Shown: positions 1 through 10,922, counted from the stretch's first letter. The stretch: 37,904 bases of DNA from Sulfuricurvum sp. (GCA_024637215.1 JAGXFM010000029.1:1-37904); one strand, 5' to 3'. Numbers and translations: made by a program. The notes: generated by a model not told the origin, from the sequence alone.

Positions 1-683
1 ATGTACGTATGACAAAGTCCTTTATCATGTTTGACGACAGGGACACTCGAGTTTTGACTCACAAATCGGATTAATGCTTCTCCACCGCGCGGAACGATCA
101 AATCGACGTAACGATCCATTTTAATGAGTTTCGCTACCCCCTCCCGCGTCGCATCCGGTAAAAGAGCAATCAACTCTTTCGGAAGGTTGTTACGCAGTAG
201 TACTTGCTGCAATACATCGGCAATGATTTTATTGGAATGTTCTGCCTCTTTTCCCCCTTTGAGGACACAGCCGTTAGAACTCTTAAAACAGAGTGCCGCC
301 GTATCGGAGGTGACATTCGGACGGGATTCATATATGATCCCGATAACCCCTATAGGGATACTCACTTTCTCGATTTTCAGCCCCGCTTCGGTGACCCACC
401 CCTCGATCACTTTACCGATCGGATCTTTGAGCGCGGCGATCTCAAGAATTGCGACCGCCATCGACTCAATCCGTTTTTCATCGAGTAATAATCGCTCTTT
501 CATTGATGGAGCTATGTCGTTTTCATCCGCACTGCGCATATCGAGGGCATTAGCTTCGATGATATTCATCGTGTTGGCACGGAGGGCTTCGGCCATCTCG
601 CGGAGGATTCGGTTACGCTCGTTTCCGCTCATCGTCGCCAAAATACGGCTGGCTGATTTTGCTTTTTCTAAAAAATGTTCCAT
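1..683 (-). CDS. proA: Glutamate-5-semialdehyde dehydrogenase (gamma-glutamyl phosphate reductase), partial, runs off left edge
   Basis: Minus-strand reading from ATG at 683: MEHFLEKAKSASRILATMSGNERNRILREMAEALRANTMNIIEANALDM...GVIGIIYESRPNVTSDTAALCFKSSNGCVLKGGKEAEHSN...VPRGGEALIRFVSQNSSVPVVKHDKGLCHTY; typical ProA motifs. Not in the ORF track because it has no stop inside the window. Confidence 0.95.
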   Translation of the reverse strand, partial: MEHFLEKAKSASRILATMSGNERNRILREMAEALRANTMNIIEANALDMRSADENDIAPSMKERLLLDEKRIESMAVAILEIAALKDPIGKVIEGWVTEAGLKIEKVSIPIGVIGIIYESRPNVTSDTAALCFKSSNGCVLKGGKEAEHSNKIIADVLQQVLLRNNLPKELIALLPDATREGVAKLIKMDRYVDLIVPRGGEALIRFVSQNSSVPVVKHDKGLCHTY

Positions 684-737
684 GATAGTTCCCTTTTAAT
701 TAGGGATATTATAACAAATGAGGATTAAGAAGGAGAA

Positions 738-753
738 TTCCCCCGTAGGGGAA
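738..753 (-). terminator. Possible terminator hairpin downstream of dnaK
   Basis: TTCCCC-CGTA-GGGGAA, 6-bp perfect stem, between dnaK and proA; pyrimidine-rich but not a clean T-tract on the minus strand. Confidence 0.4.
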
Positions 754-769
754 AAGAGGAGAGATGAAA

Positions 770-2647
770 TTACTCGATTTCAGCGTCGATGACGTCGTCA
801 TCTTTTTTCGCGTTTGATGAAGCGGCTTCACCGCCTTCATTTTGTTTGTACATTTGCTCTGCCATTTTATGGCTTGCGTCTGCCAATTTTTTGGTTGCTA
901 CTTCGATCTCTTCTTTGGTTGCATCGGTGTTTTTCAACACTGCTTTCAACTCTTCAAGAGCCGATTCGATCGCCGCTTTCTCAGATGGATCGATTTTGTC
1001 TTCCATCTCTTTGAGAGATTTTTCCGTTTGGCTCGCAAGTGCGTCGGCTTGGTTGCGAAGATCTACGATCTCTTTACGTGCTGCATCTTCAGCTTTATGA
1101 GCTTCCGCGTCTTGAACCATTTTGTTGATCTCTTCTTCACTGAGTCCAGAGCTTCCGGAAATCGTGATTGACTGAGATTTACCTGTCCCTTTATCCGTCG
1201 AGCTAACGGTTAGGATACCGTTGGCATCGATATCAAACGTTACCTCGATTTGAGGTACACCGCGCGGCGCGGCAGGGATACCGGTAAGCTCGAACAATCC
1301 GAGAGATTTGTTATCGCGGGCAAACTCACGCTCACCTTGACCTACAGAAATGCTAACCGCTGGTTGGTTGTCTTCCGCAGTCGAGAACACTTGCGATTTT
1401 TTAACCGGAATAGTCGTCCCTTTTTCGATGATTTTAGTCATCACGCCGCCGAGCGTTTCGATACCGAGTGACAATGGGGTAACATCGAGAAGAAGTACGT
1501 CTTTAACGTCTCCGCGAAGAACACCACCTTGGATAGCGGCACCTGCTGCAACGACCTCATCCGGATTTACCCCTTTGTTAAGAGTTTTTCCGCCGAATTC
1601 ATCGGATACCATTTTTTGTGCGATTGGAAGACGAGTTGATCCCCCAACCATGATAACTTCGTTGATTTCCTTGTTGCTAAGGCCTGCATCTTTCATCGCA
1701 GTTTTGATATGGCTGATCGTCTCTTTAACAAGAGTATCGATCATCCCCTCGAATTTTGCACGGGTCAATTTAACCACTAAGTGCTTAGGACCTGATGCGT
1801 CTGCGGTGATAAATGGAAGGTTGATCTCAGTTTCTTCTGCTGAAGAGAGCTCTTTTTTCGCATTTTCAGCCGCGTCTTTAAGACGTTGAAGCGCCATTTT
1901 ATCCGCTTTCAAATCGATTCCGTGATCGGATTTGAACTCATTTGCGAGGAAGTCAACGATTTTATTATCGAAGTCATCCCCACCGAGGAATGCGTTTCCG
2001 TCGGTTGAGAGAACCTCGAAAGTCCCCTCGCTGATTTCAAGAACCGTAACGTCGAACGTTCCGCCCCCTAAATCGTAAACAAGAACTTTTTCATCCCCTT
2101 TTGAATCCAAACCATAAGCAAGCGCAGACGCAGTAGGCTCGTTGATGATACGAAGAACGTTCAATCCTGCAATCGTTCCCGCCTCTTTGGTCGCTTTACG
2201 CTGTGCATCATTGAAGTACGCAGGAACGGTAATAACCGCATCGCTTACCGCTTGTCCGAGGTAGCTTTCTGCATCCGCTTTCAATTTTGAAAGGATTTTA
2301 GCCGAGATTTCTTGTGGCGTATAGATTTTACCTGCTACGTCAACCGCAGCCATACCGTTTTTATCAACGATTTTATAGGTAACTTTGTCGTGTGCCTCTT
2401 TTGCTTTCTCTTCGTTCATCATAAGACCCATGATACGTTTGACCGAGTAGATCGTTTTATCCGGATTTGTAATCGCTTGACGTTTTGCAGGATCACCGAC
2501 GAGGATTTCACCTTTGTCGGTAAATGCGACTACTGATGGAGTCGTGTTTTTTCCCTCTTTATTCGGGATAATTTTTGCTTCGCCGCCTTCATAGACTGCA
2601 ACACATGAGTTGGTAGTACCAAGGTCAATTCCAATTACTTTAGACAT
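770..2647 (-). CDS. dnaK: Chaperone protein DnaK (Hsp70)
   Basis: [22 protein letters not shown]..., [15 protein letters not shown], full length 625 aa ending [10 protein letters not shown]. Confidence 0.99.
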   Translation of the reverse strand: MSKVIGIDLGTTNSCVAVYEGGEAKIIPNKEGKNTTPSVVAFTDKGEILVGDPAKRQAITNPDKTIYSVKRIMGLMMNEEKAKEAHDKVTYKIVDKNGMAAVDVAGKIYTPQEISAKILSKLKADAESYLGQAVSDAVITVPAYFNDAQRKATKEAGTIAGLNVLRIINEPTASALAYGLDSKGDEKVLVYDLGGGTFDVTVLEISEGTFEVLSTDGNAFLGGDDFDNKIVDFLANEFKSDHGIDLKADKMALQRLKDAAENAKKELSSAEETEINLPFITADASGPKHLVVKLTRAKFEGMIDTLVKETISHIKTAMKDAGLSNKEINEVIMVGGSTRLPIAQKMVSDEFGGKTLNKGVNPDEVVAAGAAIQGGVLRGDVKDVLLLDVTPLSLGIETLGGVMTKIIEKGTTIPVKKSQVFSTAEDNQPAVSISVGQGEREFARDNKSLGLFELTGIPAAPRGVPQIEVTFDIDANGILTVSSTDKGTGKSQSITISGSSGLSEEEINKMVQDAEAHKAEDAARKEIVDLRNQADALASQTEKSLKEMEDKIDPSEKAAIESALEELKAVLKNTDATKEEIEVATKKLADASHKMAEQMYKQNEGGEAASSNAKKDDDVIDAEIE

Positions 2648-2670
2648 ATTAATTCCTTTATTTTTATATT

Positions 2671-3210
2671 TTAGTTTGCAATTACGACCATTGCATCGCG
2701 CAATGTTCGCTCTTTATATCGAAACCCTTTTTGAAAAGTGTTTACGATGGCTCCGCTTTCATGCTCATCACTATCCACACGCTGTACTGCGTTATGAATA
2801 TCTGGATTAAACGGTTCAGTCTCATCAACAGGAGTTACCCCGTGTTTTTCGAGAACGCTTAAAAGCTGTTTCATCGTGAGTTCAACACCCTCTTTGAGCT
2901 TTTCAAGTAAAACATTTGCATCTGCTTCGATAGCCGTAGCCCCTATCGCCATAGAAAGGGAATCGACCACAGGGATCAAATCTTTTGCAAATTTTTCGTT
3001 TGCGTACTCTAGCGCTTGATATTTCTCACGCTCAAGACGTTTTTTGATATTGTCGAAATCGGCATGTACGCGAGCGTACTTGTCTTTGAACGACGCTAAT
3101 TCAGCCGTAATAGTTTCTAATTCACTCATACTCTCAACGACTGCTTCCTCACCCTCTTGGAGGGCTGGTTGTTCATCGTTGATCACTTCTTCATTTACTT
3201 CGTTTGACAT
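2671..3210 (-). CDS. grpE: Nucleotide exchange factor GrpE
   Basis: Coiled-coil N-terminus, [39 protein letters not shown] and [22 protein letters not shown]...[18 protein letters not shown]; adjacent to dnaK. Confidence 0.97.
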   Translation of the reverse strand: MSNEVNEEVINDEQPALQEGEEAVVESMSELETITAELASFKDKYARVHADFDNIKKRLEREKYQALEYANEKFAKDLIPVVDSLSMAIGATAIEADANVLLEKLKEGVELTMKQLLSVLEKHGVTPVDETEPFNPDIHNAVQRVDSDEHESGAIVNTFQKGFRYKERTLRDAMVVIAN

Positions 3211-3245
3211 AAGTTTATACGACTCCTTTTTTGAAATCCGATGTT

Positions 3246-3275
3246 ATTATAGTGCATTGAGTCAACTGTTGTCAA
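3246..3275 (-). promoter_or_regulatory. Sigma70-type promoter for grpE-dnaK
   Basis: Minus strand TTGACA (3275-3270), 18-nt spacer, TATAAT (3251-3246), about 35 nt upstream of the grpE start. Confidence 0.7.
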
Positions 3276-3276
3276 G
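3256..3276. promoter_or_regulatory. HAIR-like (HspR-type) operator 1, overlapping grpE promoter
   Basis: ATTGAGT-CAACTGT-TGTCAAG; core TTGA-N11-TCAA as in the HAIR consensus CTTGAGT-N7-ACTCAAG; lies between and over the -35/-10 elements. Confidence 0.5.
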
Positions 3277-3301
3277 TGGTATATGAATATTTTTATGCAA
3301 A

Positions 3302-3328
3302 ATAGTTGAGTCAATATATATCAACTAT
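3302..3328. promoter_or_regulatory. HAIR-like operator 2 / inverted repeat upstream of the DASS transporter
   Basis: ATAGTTGA-GTCAATATATA-TCAACTAT, perfect 8-bp arms; contains GTTGAGT-N7-TATCAAC with the same TTGA-N11-TCAA core; upstream of a + strand TATAAT at 3348-3353. Confidence 0.5.
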
Positions 3329-3379
3329 AAACGGCGGGCTAAAATGCTATAATAACCCTATCTAATAAAAGGGGGATTT

Positions 3380-4777
3380 GTGGAAATCAAACGGTATATT
3401 TCTGCAGGGTCGTTGGTACTTTTTGCTACCCTCGTGTGGTTTACTCCCCCTCCTCTTTCTATTAATATTACTACATGGCATCTATTTACCATTTTTATCA
3501 CAACAATCGTTGCAATTCTTTTTAATATTCTCCCTATCATTGCCGCTGCTATCATCGCCCTTGCCGTCAGTGTTTTGAGTGGAGTTATAGAGCCTGCGAA
3601 AGCGTATGCGGGATTTTCGGAGAGTTTTATCCTCCTGATCGTTGCCGCATTTTTGGTCTCCCACGCCGTCCATAAATCGGGACTGGGGAAACGATTATCA
3701 CTTCATATCATCCGTAAATTCGGCCATTCCACTCTAGGGCTGGGGTACAGCGTTATCGCGACCGATATTCTCATCGCCCCTGCATTTCCGAGCAACACCG
3801 CCCGAAGCGGTGTCCTCTACCCCATCGTTTACGGACTTGCGCATGATTGCGGTTCCAAAGTAGGAGACAATACCCACCGCAGGGCCGGAAGCTATCTGAT
3901 GATGACTTCGATGGCGGGGCTCACCATCTCCTCGGGACCTTGGCTCACGGCGATGGCGGTCAACCCTGTGGGGGTGGGAATTGCAGCGAAGATGGGAATC
4001 CATATCACGTTTGGCAGCTGGCTTTTATACGCGATTGTTCCGACACTGATTGCGTTTGCCCTCATTCCGTGGATGCTCTACCGCATCTATCCCCCAGAAA
4101 TGAAAGAGACGCCCGATGCCCCTCAAAAAGCTGCAATCGCATTGGAGCATATGGGGCACATCAGCCGTAACGAATGGATCACGGCGGGGGTTTTTCTCTC
4201 CATGCTCACCCTTTGGGCACTCTCAGGGATATTTCCTATCGATAAAGCGGCCGTTGCTTTCGGAGGGTTAGGGATACTCATGGCGACAAGAGTATTCGGG
4301 ATTGAAGATTTTCGTGCCCAAGGTGAAGCGCTGAGCACTCTTATCTGGTTTGCCATCCTCTTCGGTCTCTCTACCCAGCTCGCCGAGCAAGGATTTATGA
4401 ATGCCGTTGCTGAGCACTTTACCCAATACCTTATCGGGCTTTCATGGATGTGGGTCTATCTCTCGCTCATTTTAGTCTATGTCCTGATCCATTATCTTTT
4501 CGTTTCACAAAGTGCCCATCTCTTAGCTTTGTTCGGTATCTTCCTCGCGATAGGGGTTCAAGCGGGAGTACCGGGAGAGTTGATGGCGATGATGCTGTTA
4601 TTTGCGACTAACTTCAACGCTACGATTACACCTCAAGGTTCTTCGTGTAATGCGATCTATCTCAGCTCAGGCTACATAACTGCCCGTGATATCTATATCT
4701 ACGGCGGTGCGGTGACACTGCTGACCTTTCTCATCTTTATGATCATCGGCACGCCGTGGATATTGGCACTCCTATGA
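3380..4777 (+). CDS. DASS/SLC13-family anion (dicarboxylate-type) symporter
   Basis: 465 aa, multiple TM helices; SNTARSGVLYPIVYGLA and NFNATITPQGSSCNAIYLSSGYI resemble SLC13/CitT-like SNT motifs. GTG start preceded by GGGGG. Confidence 0.85.
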   Translation: MEIKRYISAGSLVLFATLVWFTPPPLSINITTWHLFTIFITTIVAILFNILPIIAAAIIALAVSVLSGVIEPAKAYAGFSESFILLIVAAFLVSHAVHKSGLGKRLSLHIIRKFGHSTLGLGYSVIATDILIAPAFPSNTARSGVLYPIVYGLAHDCGSKVGDNTHRRAGSYLMMTSMAGLTISSGPWLTAMAVNPVGVGIAAKMGIHITFGSWLLYAIVPTLIAFALIPWMLYRIYPPEMKETPDAPQKAAIALEHMGHISRNEWITAGVFLSMLTLWALSGIFPIDKAAVAFGGLGILMATRVFGIEDFRAQGEALSTLIWFAILFGLSTQLAEQGFMNAVAEHFTQYLIGLSWMWVYLSLILVYVLIHYLFVSQSAHLLALFGIFLAIGVQAGVPGELMAMMLLFATNFNATITPQGSSCNAIYLSSGYITARDIYIYGGAVTLLTFLIFMIIGTPWILALL

Positions 4778-6021
4778 AACGGGTCCGTAACTTTCATCGA
4801 ACCTTACCGGGTAGATTACTCCTCTCGCTCCTCGGTATTTTATTCGTCATCGCGCTAATATTGTTTACTCCGGTGGGGAACCGCATGATGACTCCTGTGA
4901 TCAACTTATCCCTAACCTCAGTACTCTCCACCCCGACCACCGTTCAAGAGTTCACCCTTACCCCTAATCGTTTTCGTCTCCTTTTCCAAGATGACCGTGG
5001 AAATACTTTCTCTACCCAAGGGGGATTTTCACTTCTAACACTGCGGATGTATGCCTACTACCGATTGGAGTGTTTCCAAAGCGGTGGAATCAACCCGATC
5101 TCCACTCCTCTGAAAATGGAAGGTTCTCTTAATGGGGGGATTTCATCCTTACTAATTCAAGGCAACGCAACTATTTGGGGAGGAGAGTTGTTGTACAAAA
5201 CGGAGCTTCATCACTTTCAGCTTGCGTCTGTGGATCTTAAAATAGATGCCATTGAGTATGAGGCTCTAATGCATTTTCTTGAATATCCTTCCGATACCGA
5301 TACAACACTCACCGGTGAAGTTTCGCTTCGCGGATTTGATCGCCGTGATGTTGAGGGGGATATTTCATTAACGACTCAAACACACCGTCTCACCTCGACA
5401 CCCACCAATGAAGAGAACAATGAATCATTTAATCTCAAATCTCTTTTAGCCGATAACGAGGGGGTAATTAAAGCGTTTCACGTTAATGTACTCCTGAGTG
5501 CTTCATTAGAACATGCCGGTATTTTAGAACCGTTTGTCGGACTCCCCCTCAGCACCCCATTAGAGCTTAATGCTACCCTCAAAGGGGATAAAAGCTTCCT
5601 CCGTTTCAAAACACGTACATCCGTAGCCAAAAGTGATACTTCCATGACACTCGAAATTTCGGAGTTAGAACCTTCTCGTCTTCTCCTGGATTTGAGACAT
5701 GCCGATGTAGAACAAACCTTCGCCCTTTTTTCTCTCCCGGCACCCATAAAAGGGAAAGTCGACGGATCAGGTGAATTCAATGCGACTAACGGAGAACTTG
5801 AGCTGATCTTGATGCAAGCCGTTACCGTCCCTACCATCTTACGCAAAGAGTATCAAATCACTCAGCCGCTTATCCATTTTAATGCGAATATTACCGCTAC
5901 GGCAAATCCAAAAGGGGTTCATTATCGTGCCGCTTTTAAATCAGATTTGAATCGTCTCGAAATCGACAATACGACTACTCATGATCAAATGCTTCGAGAA
6001 CTTTTAAAGAGTCTCCGCTAA
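4774..6021 (+). CDS. Uncharacterised membrane-anchored protein, AsmA/TamB-like beta-rich
   Basis: ATG at 4774 overlaps the upstream stop (ATGA), so probably translationally coupled; the track start at 4756 lies inside the upstream gene. One N-terminal TM (LLLSLLGILFVIALILFTPVGN) then a beta-rich region. Confidence 0.6.
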   Translation: MKRVRNFHRTLPGRLLLSLLGILFVIALILFTPVGNRMMTPVINLSLTSVLSTPTTVQEFTLTPNRFRLLFQDDRGNTFSTQGGFSLLTLRMYAYYRLECFQSGGINPISTPLKMEGSLNGGISSLLIQGNATIWGGELLYKTELHHFQLASVDLKIDAIEYEALMHFLEYPSDTDTTLTGEVSLRGFDRRDVEGDISLTTQTHRLTSTPTNEENNESFNLKSLLADNEGVIKAFHVNVLLSASLEHAGILEPFVGLPLSTPLELNATLKGDKSFLRFKTRTSVAKSDTSMTLEISELEPSRLLLDLRHADVEQTFALFSLPAPIKGKVDGSGEFNATNGELELILMQAVTVPTILRKEYQITQPLIHFNANITATANPKGVHYRAAFKSDLNRLEIDNTTTHDQMLRELLKSLR

Positions 6022-6030
6022 GTGAACTAT

Positions 6031-6052
6031 AAAGGGGAAATTTACCCCTTTT
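6031..6052 (+). terminator. Rho-independent terminator
   Basis: AAAGGGG-AAATTTA-CCCCTTTT, 7-bp stem followed by TTTTAATT, 9 nt after the stop of the AsmA-like gene. Confidence 0.75.
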
Positions 6053-6067
6053 AATTACAATCTCTTC

Positions 6068-7558
6068 ATGAATACTATTACTGCCGTTCTCGACTATCAT
6101 GATCGAACCAAACATCGCCCGCATCGTTATGCAGAGAGTCTAGGGTATATGGATTGGGCTACCCAGCCTAACCCCTATCGCCGTTACGAAGGCGCTCCGC
6201 TGATTCCTCTAACCCATACGGAGATAACACCCCCATATCATCTCCTATTTCAAAACGATAGTTTACCTTCTGCTCCGCTGTGTTTGGAATCCCTCTCACA
6301 GCTCCTTCGCTATTCACTCGGACTTGCCGCTATCAAAAGTCACGGGGGATCAGAGTGGGCACTGCGCTGTAATGCCAGTAGCGGTAATCTCCAACCCACA
6401 GAGTGCTATATTATTTCCCCCGCTACCCTAGGGATCAGTGAACACCCTACCCTGTCGCACTATGCACCGCGTGAACACGCTTTGGAGTTGCTTCATACCT
6501 ATGAGACACCTATACCAAAAGATGGATTCACTATCGCTCTAAGCTCAATCTTATGGCGCGAAGCATGGAAATACGGAGAGCGGTGCTATCGATACTGCCA
6601 ACTCGATGCGGGACATGCGTATGGTGCGATCAAAATGGCGTGCACCATGTTAGGGTGGAAATGTGAGATACAAAGTATCGATACCAAAGAGATCGCACAC
6701 GCTTTCGGTCTCGATCAGTATGAACGATTTCATTCAGAAGAGAGAGAATCGCCCGATCTCCTCATTCGTATCGGAAATGCTTCCTCCCTCCCCTCACTTC
6801 CGCTACTCCCATACCCTGCCAATCTCCTCAGCCCATCCCATCATGATTGGCCTATCTTGTCGGTAATCGATGAAGCGACCCAAGGGATTTATCCCTTAGC
6901 GGAACCGCTAAGCACCCCTCGTAGCATTCCCTCACCCTCTAAAAATGCCGGAGAGGTTATCCTAAAACGGCGCAGTGCCCAAATGATGGATGGCACCGGA
7001 ATCACACTGGAGGAGTTTCGTACTTTGCTGGACAGTTCACTCTTTTGTATTGAAGCCTCAGATGTCCATTTTATACTCTTCATCCACCGTGTTGAGGCTC
7101 TTGAGAAAGGTCTCTATGCCTTTGTCCGAAAGAGAGATGATCTAGAAAGCCTCAAACTTGCTATGGATCAAACCTTTCTCTGGGAGGATTGTAAAAATGG
7201 GTTATATTGTTTGCAAAAAGGGGATTATCGCGGCGCAGCACAGATGATCTCTTGTAACCAAGAGATCGCCAAGGAGGGGGCATTTAGTTTTAGCATGCTG
7301 TGTGATTTTTCATCGTCTCTCGAACGTAACGGTGCTATCGGATATAAAAATCTCTACCATCAATGCGGGATGATCGGACAAATACTCTACCTTGAAGCCA
7401 CTTCACTCAATCTTAGCGCAACAGGAATCGGGTGTTTTTTAGATGATGAGTTTCACGCCCTTCTAGGGTTACGAGACCGGCGCTTTCAATCCCTCTACCA
7501 TTTTACGATCGGACGGGCTATCGTCGATACACGTATTACAACCTTACCGCCGTATTGA
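6068..7558 (+). CDS. SagB/ThcOx-family dehydrogenase (tandem nitroreductase-like)
   Basis: 496 aa; YHDRTKHRPHRYAESLGYMDWATQPNPYRRYEG N-terminus, LLRYSLGLAA...LRCNASSGNLQPTECYII and GMIGQILYLEATSLNLSATGIGCFLDDEFHALLGL, as in nitroreductase/SagB proteins. Confidence 0.85.
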   Translation: MNTITAVLDYHDRTKHRPHRYAESLGYMDWATQPNPYRRYEGAPLIPLTHTEITPPYHLLFQNDSLPSAPLCLESLSQLLRYSLGLAAIKSHGGSEWALRCNASSGNLQPTECYIISPATLGISEHPTLSHYAPREHALELLHTYETPIPKDGFTIALSSILWREAWKYGERCYRYCQLDAGHAYGAIKMACTMLGWKCEIQSIDTKEIAHAFGLDQYERFHSEERESPDLLIRIGNASSLPSLPLLPYPANLLSPSHHDWPILSVIDEATQGIYPLAEPLSTPRSIPSPSKNAGEVILKRRSAQMMDGTGITLEEFRTLLDSSLFCIEASDVHFILFIHRVEALEKGLYAFVRKRDDLESLKLAMDQTFLWEDCKNGLYCLQKGDYRGAAQMISCNQEIAKEGAFSFSMLCDFSSSLERNGAIGYKNLYHQCGMIGQILYLEATSLNLSATGIGCFLDDEFHALLGLRDRRFQSLYHFTIGRAIVDTRITTLPPY

Positions 7559-8134
7559 CTATTTATTCTCCGCATCGGTAAGTGTCAAGCAGAGAATAAC
7601 CTTTTTTCCTTGCGCATGAAGCGTTTCAGCGGCTTCACTCAGTGTCGTCCCCGTCGTGACGATATCATCAACCAAAATCACTTCTTTTTCCCCGAATGGC
7701 TGATAATGAAACCGACGTGGATTCATAAGCCGCTCTTCTACACTTTTTCCGGCATATTTATAATGATTTCGCGCTCGGATTTTTCCGTAGCGAGGTGTAA
7801 TATTCATCGATTTCAATGCACGATTCAGCACTGCCGTATGACTGTAACCCTCGGCGGTATAATCGTCGATACCAAGTGAGGCCACACTGTTTTCATACTG
7901 CCACTCTTTTGCAAATGCCCCGAATGCACGCTTCGCTAAAATGGTATAGATGTAATATCCGACATCGGTGTGTTTGGTCAGTAACAGCGGTTCGATATCG
8001 TTGTAAGGGAAAAAGGAGTAAACAGGGATAGAACCCATGATTTTGCGTTTATGGAGACTCGGGGTGAGGAGCGATTCTTGACACGCGAAGCAGATATGCG
8101 AGAGACTGAATCGCTCACACATCATACAGCGCAT
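7559..8134 (-). CDS. comF: ComF-family phosphoribosyltransferase-like protein
   Basis: N-terminal CMMC...CFAC zinc-finger-like cysteines and PRPP motif VILVDDIVTTGTTLSEA. Confidence 0.85.
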   Translation of the reverse strand: MRCMMCERFSLSHICFACQESLLTPSLHKRKIMGSIPVYSFFPYNDIEPLLLTKHTDVGYYIYTILAKRAFGAFAKEWQYENSVASLGIDDYTAEGYSHTAVLNRALKSMNITPRYGKIRARNHYKYAGKSVEERLMNPRRFHYQPFGEKEVILVDDIVTTGTTLSEAAETLHAQGKKVILCLTLTDAENK

Positions 8135-8136
8135 GA

Positions 8137-9927
8137 CTAGTCCATTTTGAGAACGGACATAAATGCCTCTTGGGGAAGTTGAACTTTCCCGATCGCTTTC
8201 ATCCGTTTTTTACCCTCTTTTTGTTTGTCGAGGAGTTTACGTTTACGGGAGATATCCCCGCCGTAACATTTGGCGGTAACATTTTTACCCATCGATTTAA
8301 CCGTTTCACGCGCAATTACACGGTTACCGATAGAGGCTTGAATCGCCACTTCGAAAAGCTGACGCGGAACGATCTCTTTCATGTTCGTAACCAACGCTCG
8401 GCCACGCATATCGGCAGAAGTGCGCGGAACGATAACGCTGAGAGCATCGACGACATCCCCCGCAACGCGGACATCGAGTTTAACCAAATCACCTTGGCGA
8501 AATTCGATGGGATCGTAGTCAAAACTCGCATACCCTTTGGAGGTTGATTTGAGTTTATCGTAAAAATCGACGACGATTTCATTCATCGGCATGACATAGA
8601 TGAGCATGACGCGTGTCTCATTGAGATACTCCATCTTCTCTTGCATACCCCGCTTATTGGTCAAAAGGGTAATCACATTCCCCAAATAATCGGTCGGGAC
8701 GATCACCGTTGCACGAACATACGGCTCTTCGATTTTCTCGATCGTTTGCGGCTCAGGAAGTTCACTCGGATTTTGAACTTCAATCATCGTTCCATCGGTC
8801 TTGTAGACTTTATAGATAACGGATGGGGCAGTAGCAATGAGATCGAGATTAAATTCTCGCTCCAACCGCTCTTTGACCACCTCCATGTGAAGCATACCCA
8901 AAAAGCCGACGCGGAAGCCAAAACCAAGGGCAACCGATGTTTCCGGCTCATAACTGAGGCTACTGTCGTTGAGTTTGAGTTTATCAAGGGCATCGCGCAC
9001 CGCTTCAAACTCATCGGTATCGATAGGATAGAGTCCCGCAAATACAAACGGTTTAGCCGGAGCATATTCGCCCACCGGCTCTTTCGTAGGATTTCGTGCA
9101 TCGGTAATCGTATCGCCGACACGGATTGATCCCACCTCTTTAACACCCAAAATGACAATCCCGATCTCTCCGGCTTTGATCGCTTGGGTTTTTTGACGAC
9201 GAAGCGGGTGGGGATACATTAACTCCAACACTTGATGGTTCTCATCATTGTGCATCAGTTTAATCATCTGCCCCATCTTGATCTCACCGTCAAATACGCG
9301 CACAAGTGCCATAGCCCCCTGATACGCATCAAACCATGAATCGTAAATGATCGCTTTGGTCGTAGCGGATGGATCACCCGCAGGTGCAGGGATACGATCG
9401 ACGATAGCATCAATAAGGGTTCGGATTCCTACACCCGTTTTGGCCGAAATCATGATCGCATCGGTAGCATCGATCCCGATCGTCGTTTCAATCTCTTCAG
9501 CGACCCGTTCAGGCTCTGCGGCAGGGAGATCGATTTTATTGATTACGGGAATAAGGGTGAGATTGTTTTCCATCGCCATATAGACATTCGCAATGGTTTG
9601 CGCTTCTACCCCCTGCGCCGCATCGACAATAAGCAATGCACCATCACTCGATGCGAGGGATTTAGAAACTTCATAGCTAAAGTCAACGTGGCCCGGAGTA
9701 TCGATCAAGTTGAGGATATAGTGCTGTCCATCTTTAACATAGTCCAAACGGACGCTTTGGGCTTTGATCGTAATCCCGCGCTCTTGTTCGATATCCATCG
9801 TGTCCATCATTTGCTTGGAGAGTTCACGATCACTCACCGCTCCGCACTCTTGGATGATACGGTCGGCTAACGTACTTTTGCCGTGGTCGATATGGGCGAT
9901 GATTGAAAAGTTGCGAATATTATCCAT
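8137..9927 (-). CDS. lepA: Elongation factor 4 (LepA GTPase)
   Basis: [26 protein letters not shown]..., full length 596 aa, ending [22 protein letters not shown]-type LepA C-terminus. Confidence 0.99.
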   Translation of the reverse strand: MDNIRNFSIIAHIDHGKSTLADRIIQECGAVSDRELSKQMMDTMDIEQERGITIKAQSVRLDYVKDGQHYILNLIDTPGHVDFSYEVSKSLASSDGALLIVDAAQGVEAQTIANVYMAMENNLTLIPVINKIDLPAAEPERVAEEIETTIGIDATDAIMISAKTGVGIRTLIDAIVDRIPAPAGDPSATTKAIIYDSWFDAYQGAMALVRVFDGEIKMGQMIKLMHNDENHQVLELMYPHPLRRQKTQAIKAGEIGIVILGVKEVGSIRVGDTITDARNPTKEPVGEYAPAKPFVFAGLYPIDTDEFEAVRDALDKLKLNDSSLSYEPETSVALGFGFRVGFLGMLHMEVVKERLEREFNLDLIATAPSVIYKVYKTDGTMIEVQNPSELPEPQTIEKIEEPYVRATVIVPTDYLGNVITLLTNKRGMQEKMEYLNETRVMLIYVMPMNEIVVDFYDKLKSTSKGYASFDYDPIEFRQGDLVKLDVRVAGDVVDALSVIVPRTSADMRGRALVTNMKEIVPRQLFEVAIQASIGNRVIARETVKSMGKNVTAKCYGGDISRKRKLLDKQKEGKKRMKAIGKVQLPQEAFMSVLKMD

Positions 9928-10856
9928 TAGCTGAACAAACTGTTGACACTTTCATTATGATAAACGCGGCGAATAACTTCGGCGAAGAGAGGGGCAACAC
10001 TCAATACTTTGATTTTATCGCTTTGACCGCTCAAGACCAATGTATTAGAGATCACCAACTCATCGAGTTCGCCGTTGTTAAGGTTTTCATACGCTTTTCC
10101 GCTGAGTACTCCGTGTGTGTCACACGCCATAACCGATGTAGCACCCCGTTTTTTCAATGCGGCGGCCGCTTTTACCATTGTCCCTGCCGTATCAACCATA
10201 TCATCGATCATGATGATATCTTTGCCGGCAACGTCACCGATAATGTTCATCACTTCGCTTTCATTCGCTTTTTCACGACGTTTATCGACGATAACCATAT
10301 CAAGACCCAGTTTTTCAGCAAAATAGCGGGCACGTGCCACACCGCCGATATCCGGAGAGGCGATCACAGGATTTGGAAGGTTTTTAGAACGAATATACTC
10401 TTCAAAAATAATCGCACCGTAAAGGTTATCAACCGGAATATCAAAGAATCCTTGGATTTGACCCGCATGCAAATCGATCGTTACGACACGGTCAATCCCT
10501 GCTGTTTCAAACATATCGGCAACAAGTTTTGCGGTAATAGGGACACGAGGAGCCGCTTTACGATCTTGTCGTGCGTATCCGAAATAGGGAACAACTGCCG
10601 TAATCGAGTTGGCAGATGAGCGACGAAGCGCATCGGTCATAATCAGTAATTCCATCAAGTTATCATTGGATGGGGCACCGGTAGATTGGATAATAAAAAC
10701 ATCGCGTCCGCGAACACTCTCCGAGATTTGAACGTTAATCTCTCCGTCACTAAAACGTTTTACTGAAGCTTTGGAGAGGGGAACATCGAGGGTTCTGCAC
10801 ACTTCCGCCGCAAACTCGGTACACGCTGAACCGCTGAAAATTTTATATCCGCGCAT
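9927..10856 (-). CDS. prs: Ribose-phosphate pyrophosphokinase
   Basis: [65 protein letters not shown]. Confidence 0.98.
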   Translation of the reverse strand: MRGYKIFSGSACTEFAAEVCRTLDVPLSKASVKRFSDGEINVQISESVRGRDVFIIQSTGAPSNDNLMELLIMTDALRRSSANSITAVVPYFGYARQDRKAAPRVPITAKLVADMFETAGIDRVVTIDLHAGQIQGFFDIPVDNLYGAIIFEEYIRSKNLPNPVIASPDIGGVARARYFAEKLGLDMVIVDKRREKANESEVMNIIGDVAGKDIIMIDDMVDTAGTMVKAAAALKKRGATSVMACDTHGVLSGKAYENLNNGELDELVISNTLVLSGQSDKIKVLSVAPLFAEVIRRVYHNESVNSLFS

Positions 10857-10922
10857 TAAGTTATCCTGTTGCCGTTAAATTATCGCGATTATAGCAACCT
10901 ATCACTTTAGTAACGGTTAAAA

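Noticed and set aside
124-699. 191-aa + strand ORF at the left edge
   Set aside because: Antisense to the partial proA gene, which reads clearly on the minus strand.
1350-1889. 179-aa + strand ORF (and others at 789-1171) antisense to dnaK
   Set aside because: Mirror of the highly conserved dnaK coding sequence; serine/arginine-rich shadow translation.
8641-9129. 162-aa + strand ORF
   Set aside because: Antisense to lepA; shadow ORF.
9903-10619. 238-aa + strand ORF
   Set aside because: Antisense to prs, no family resemblance.
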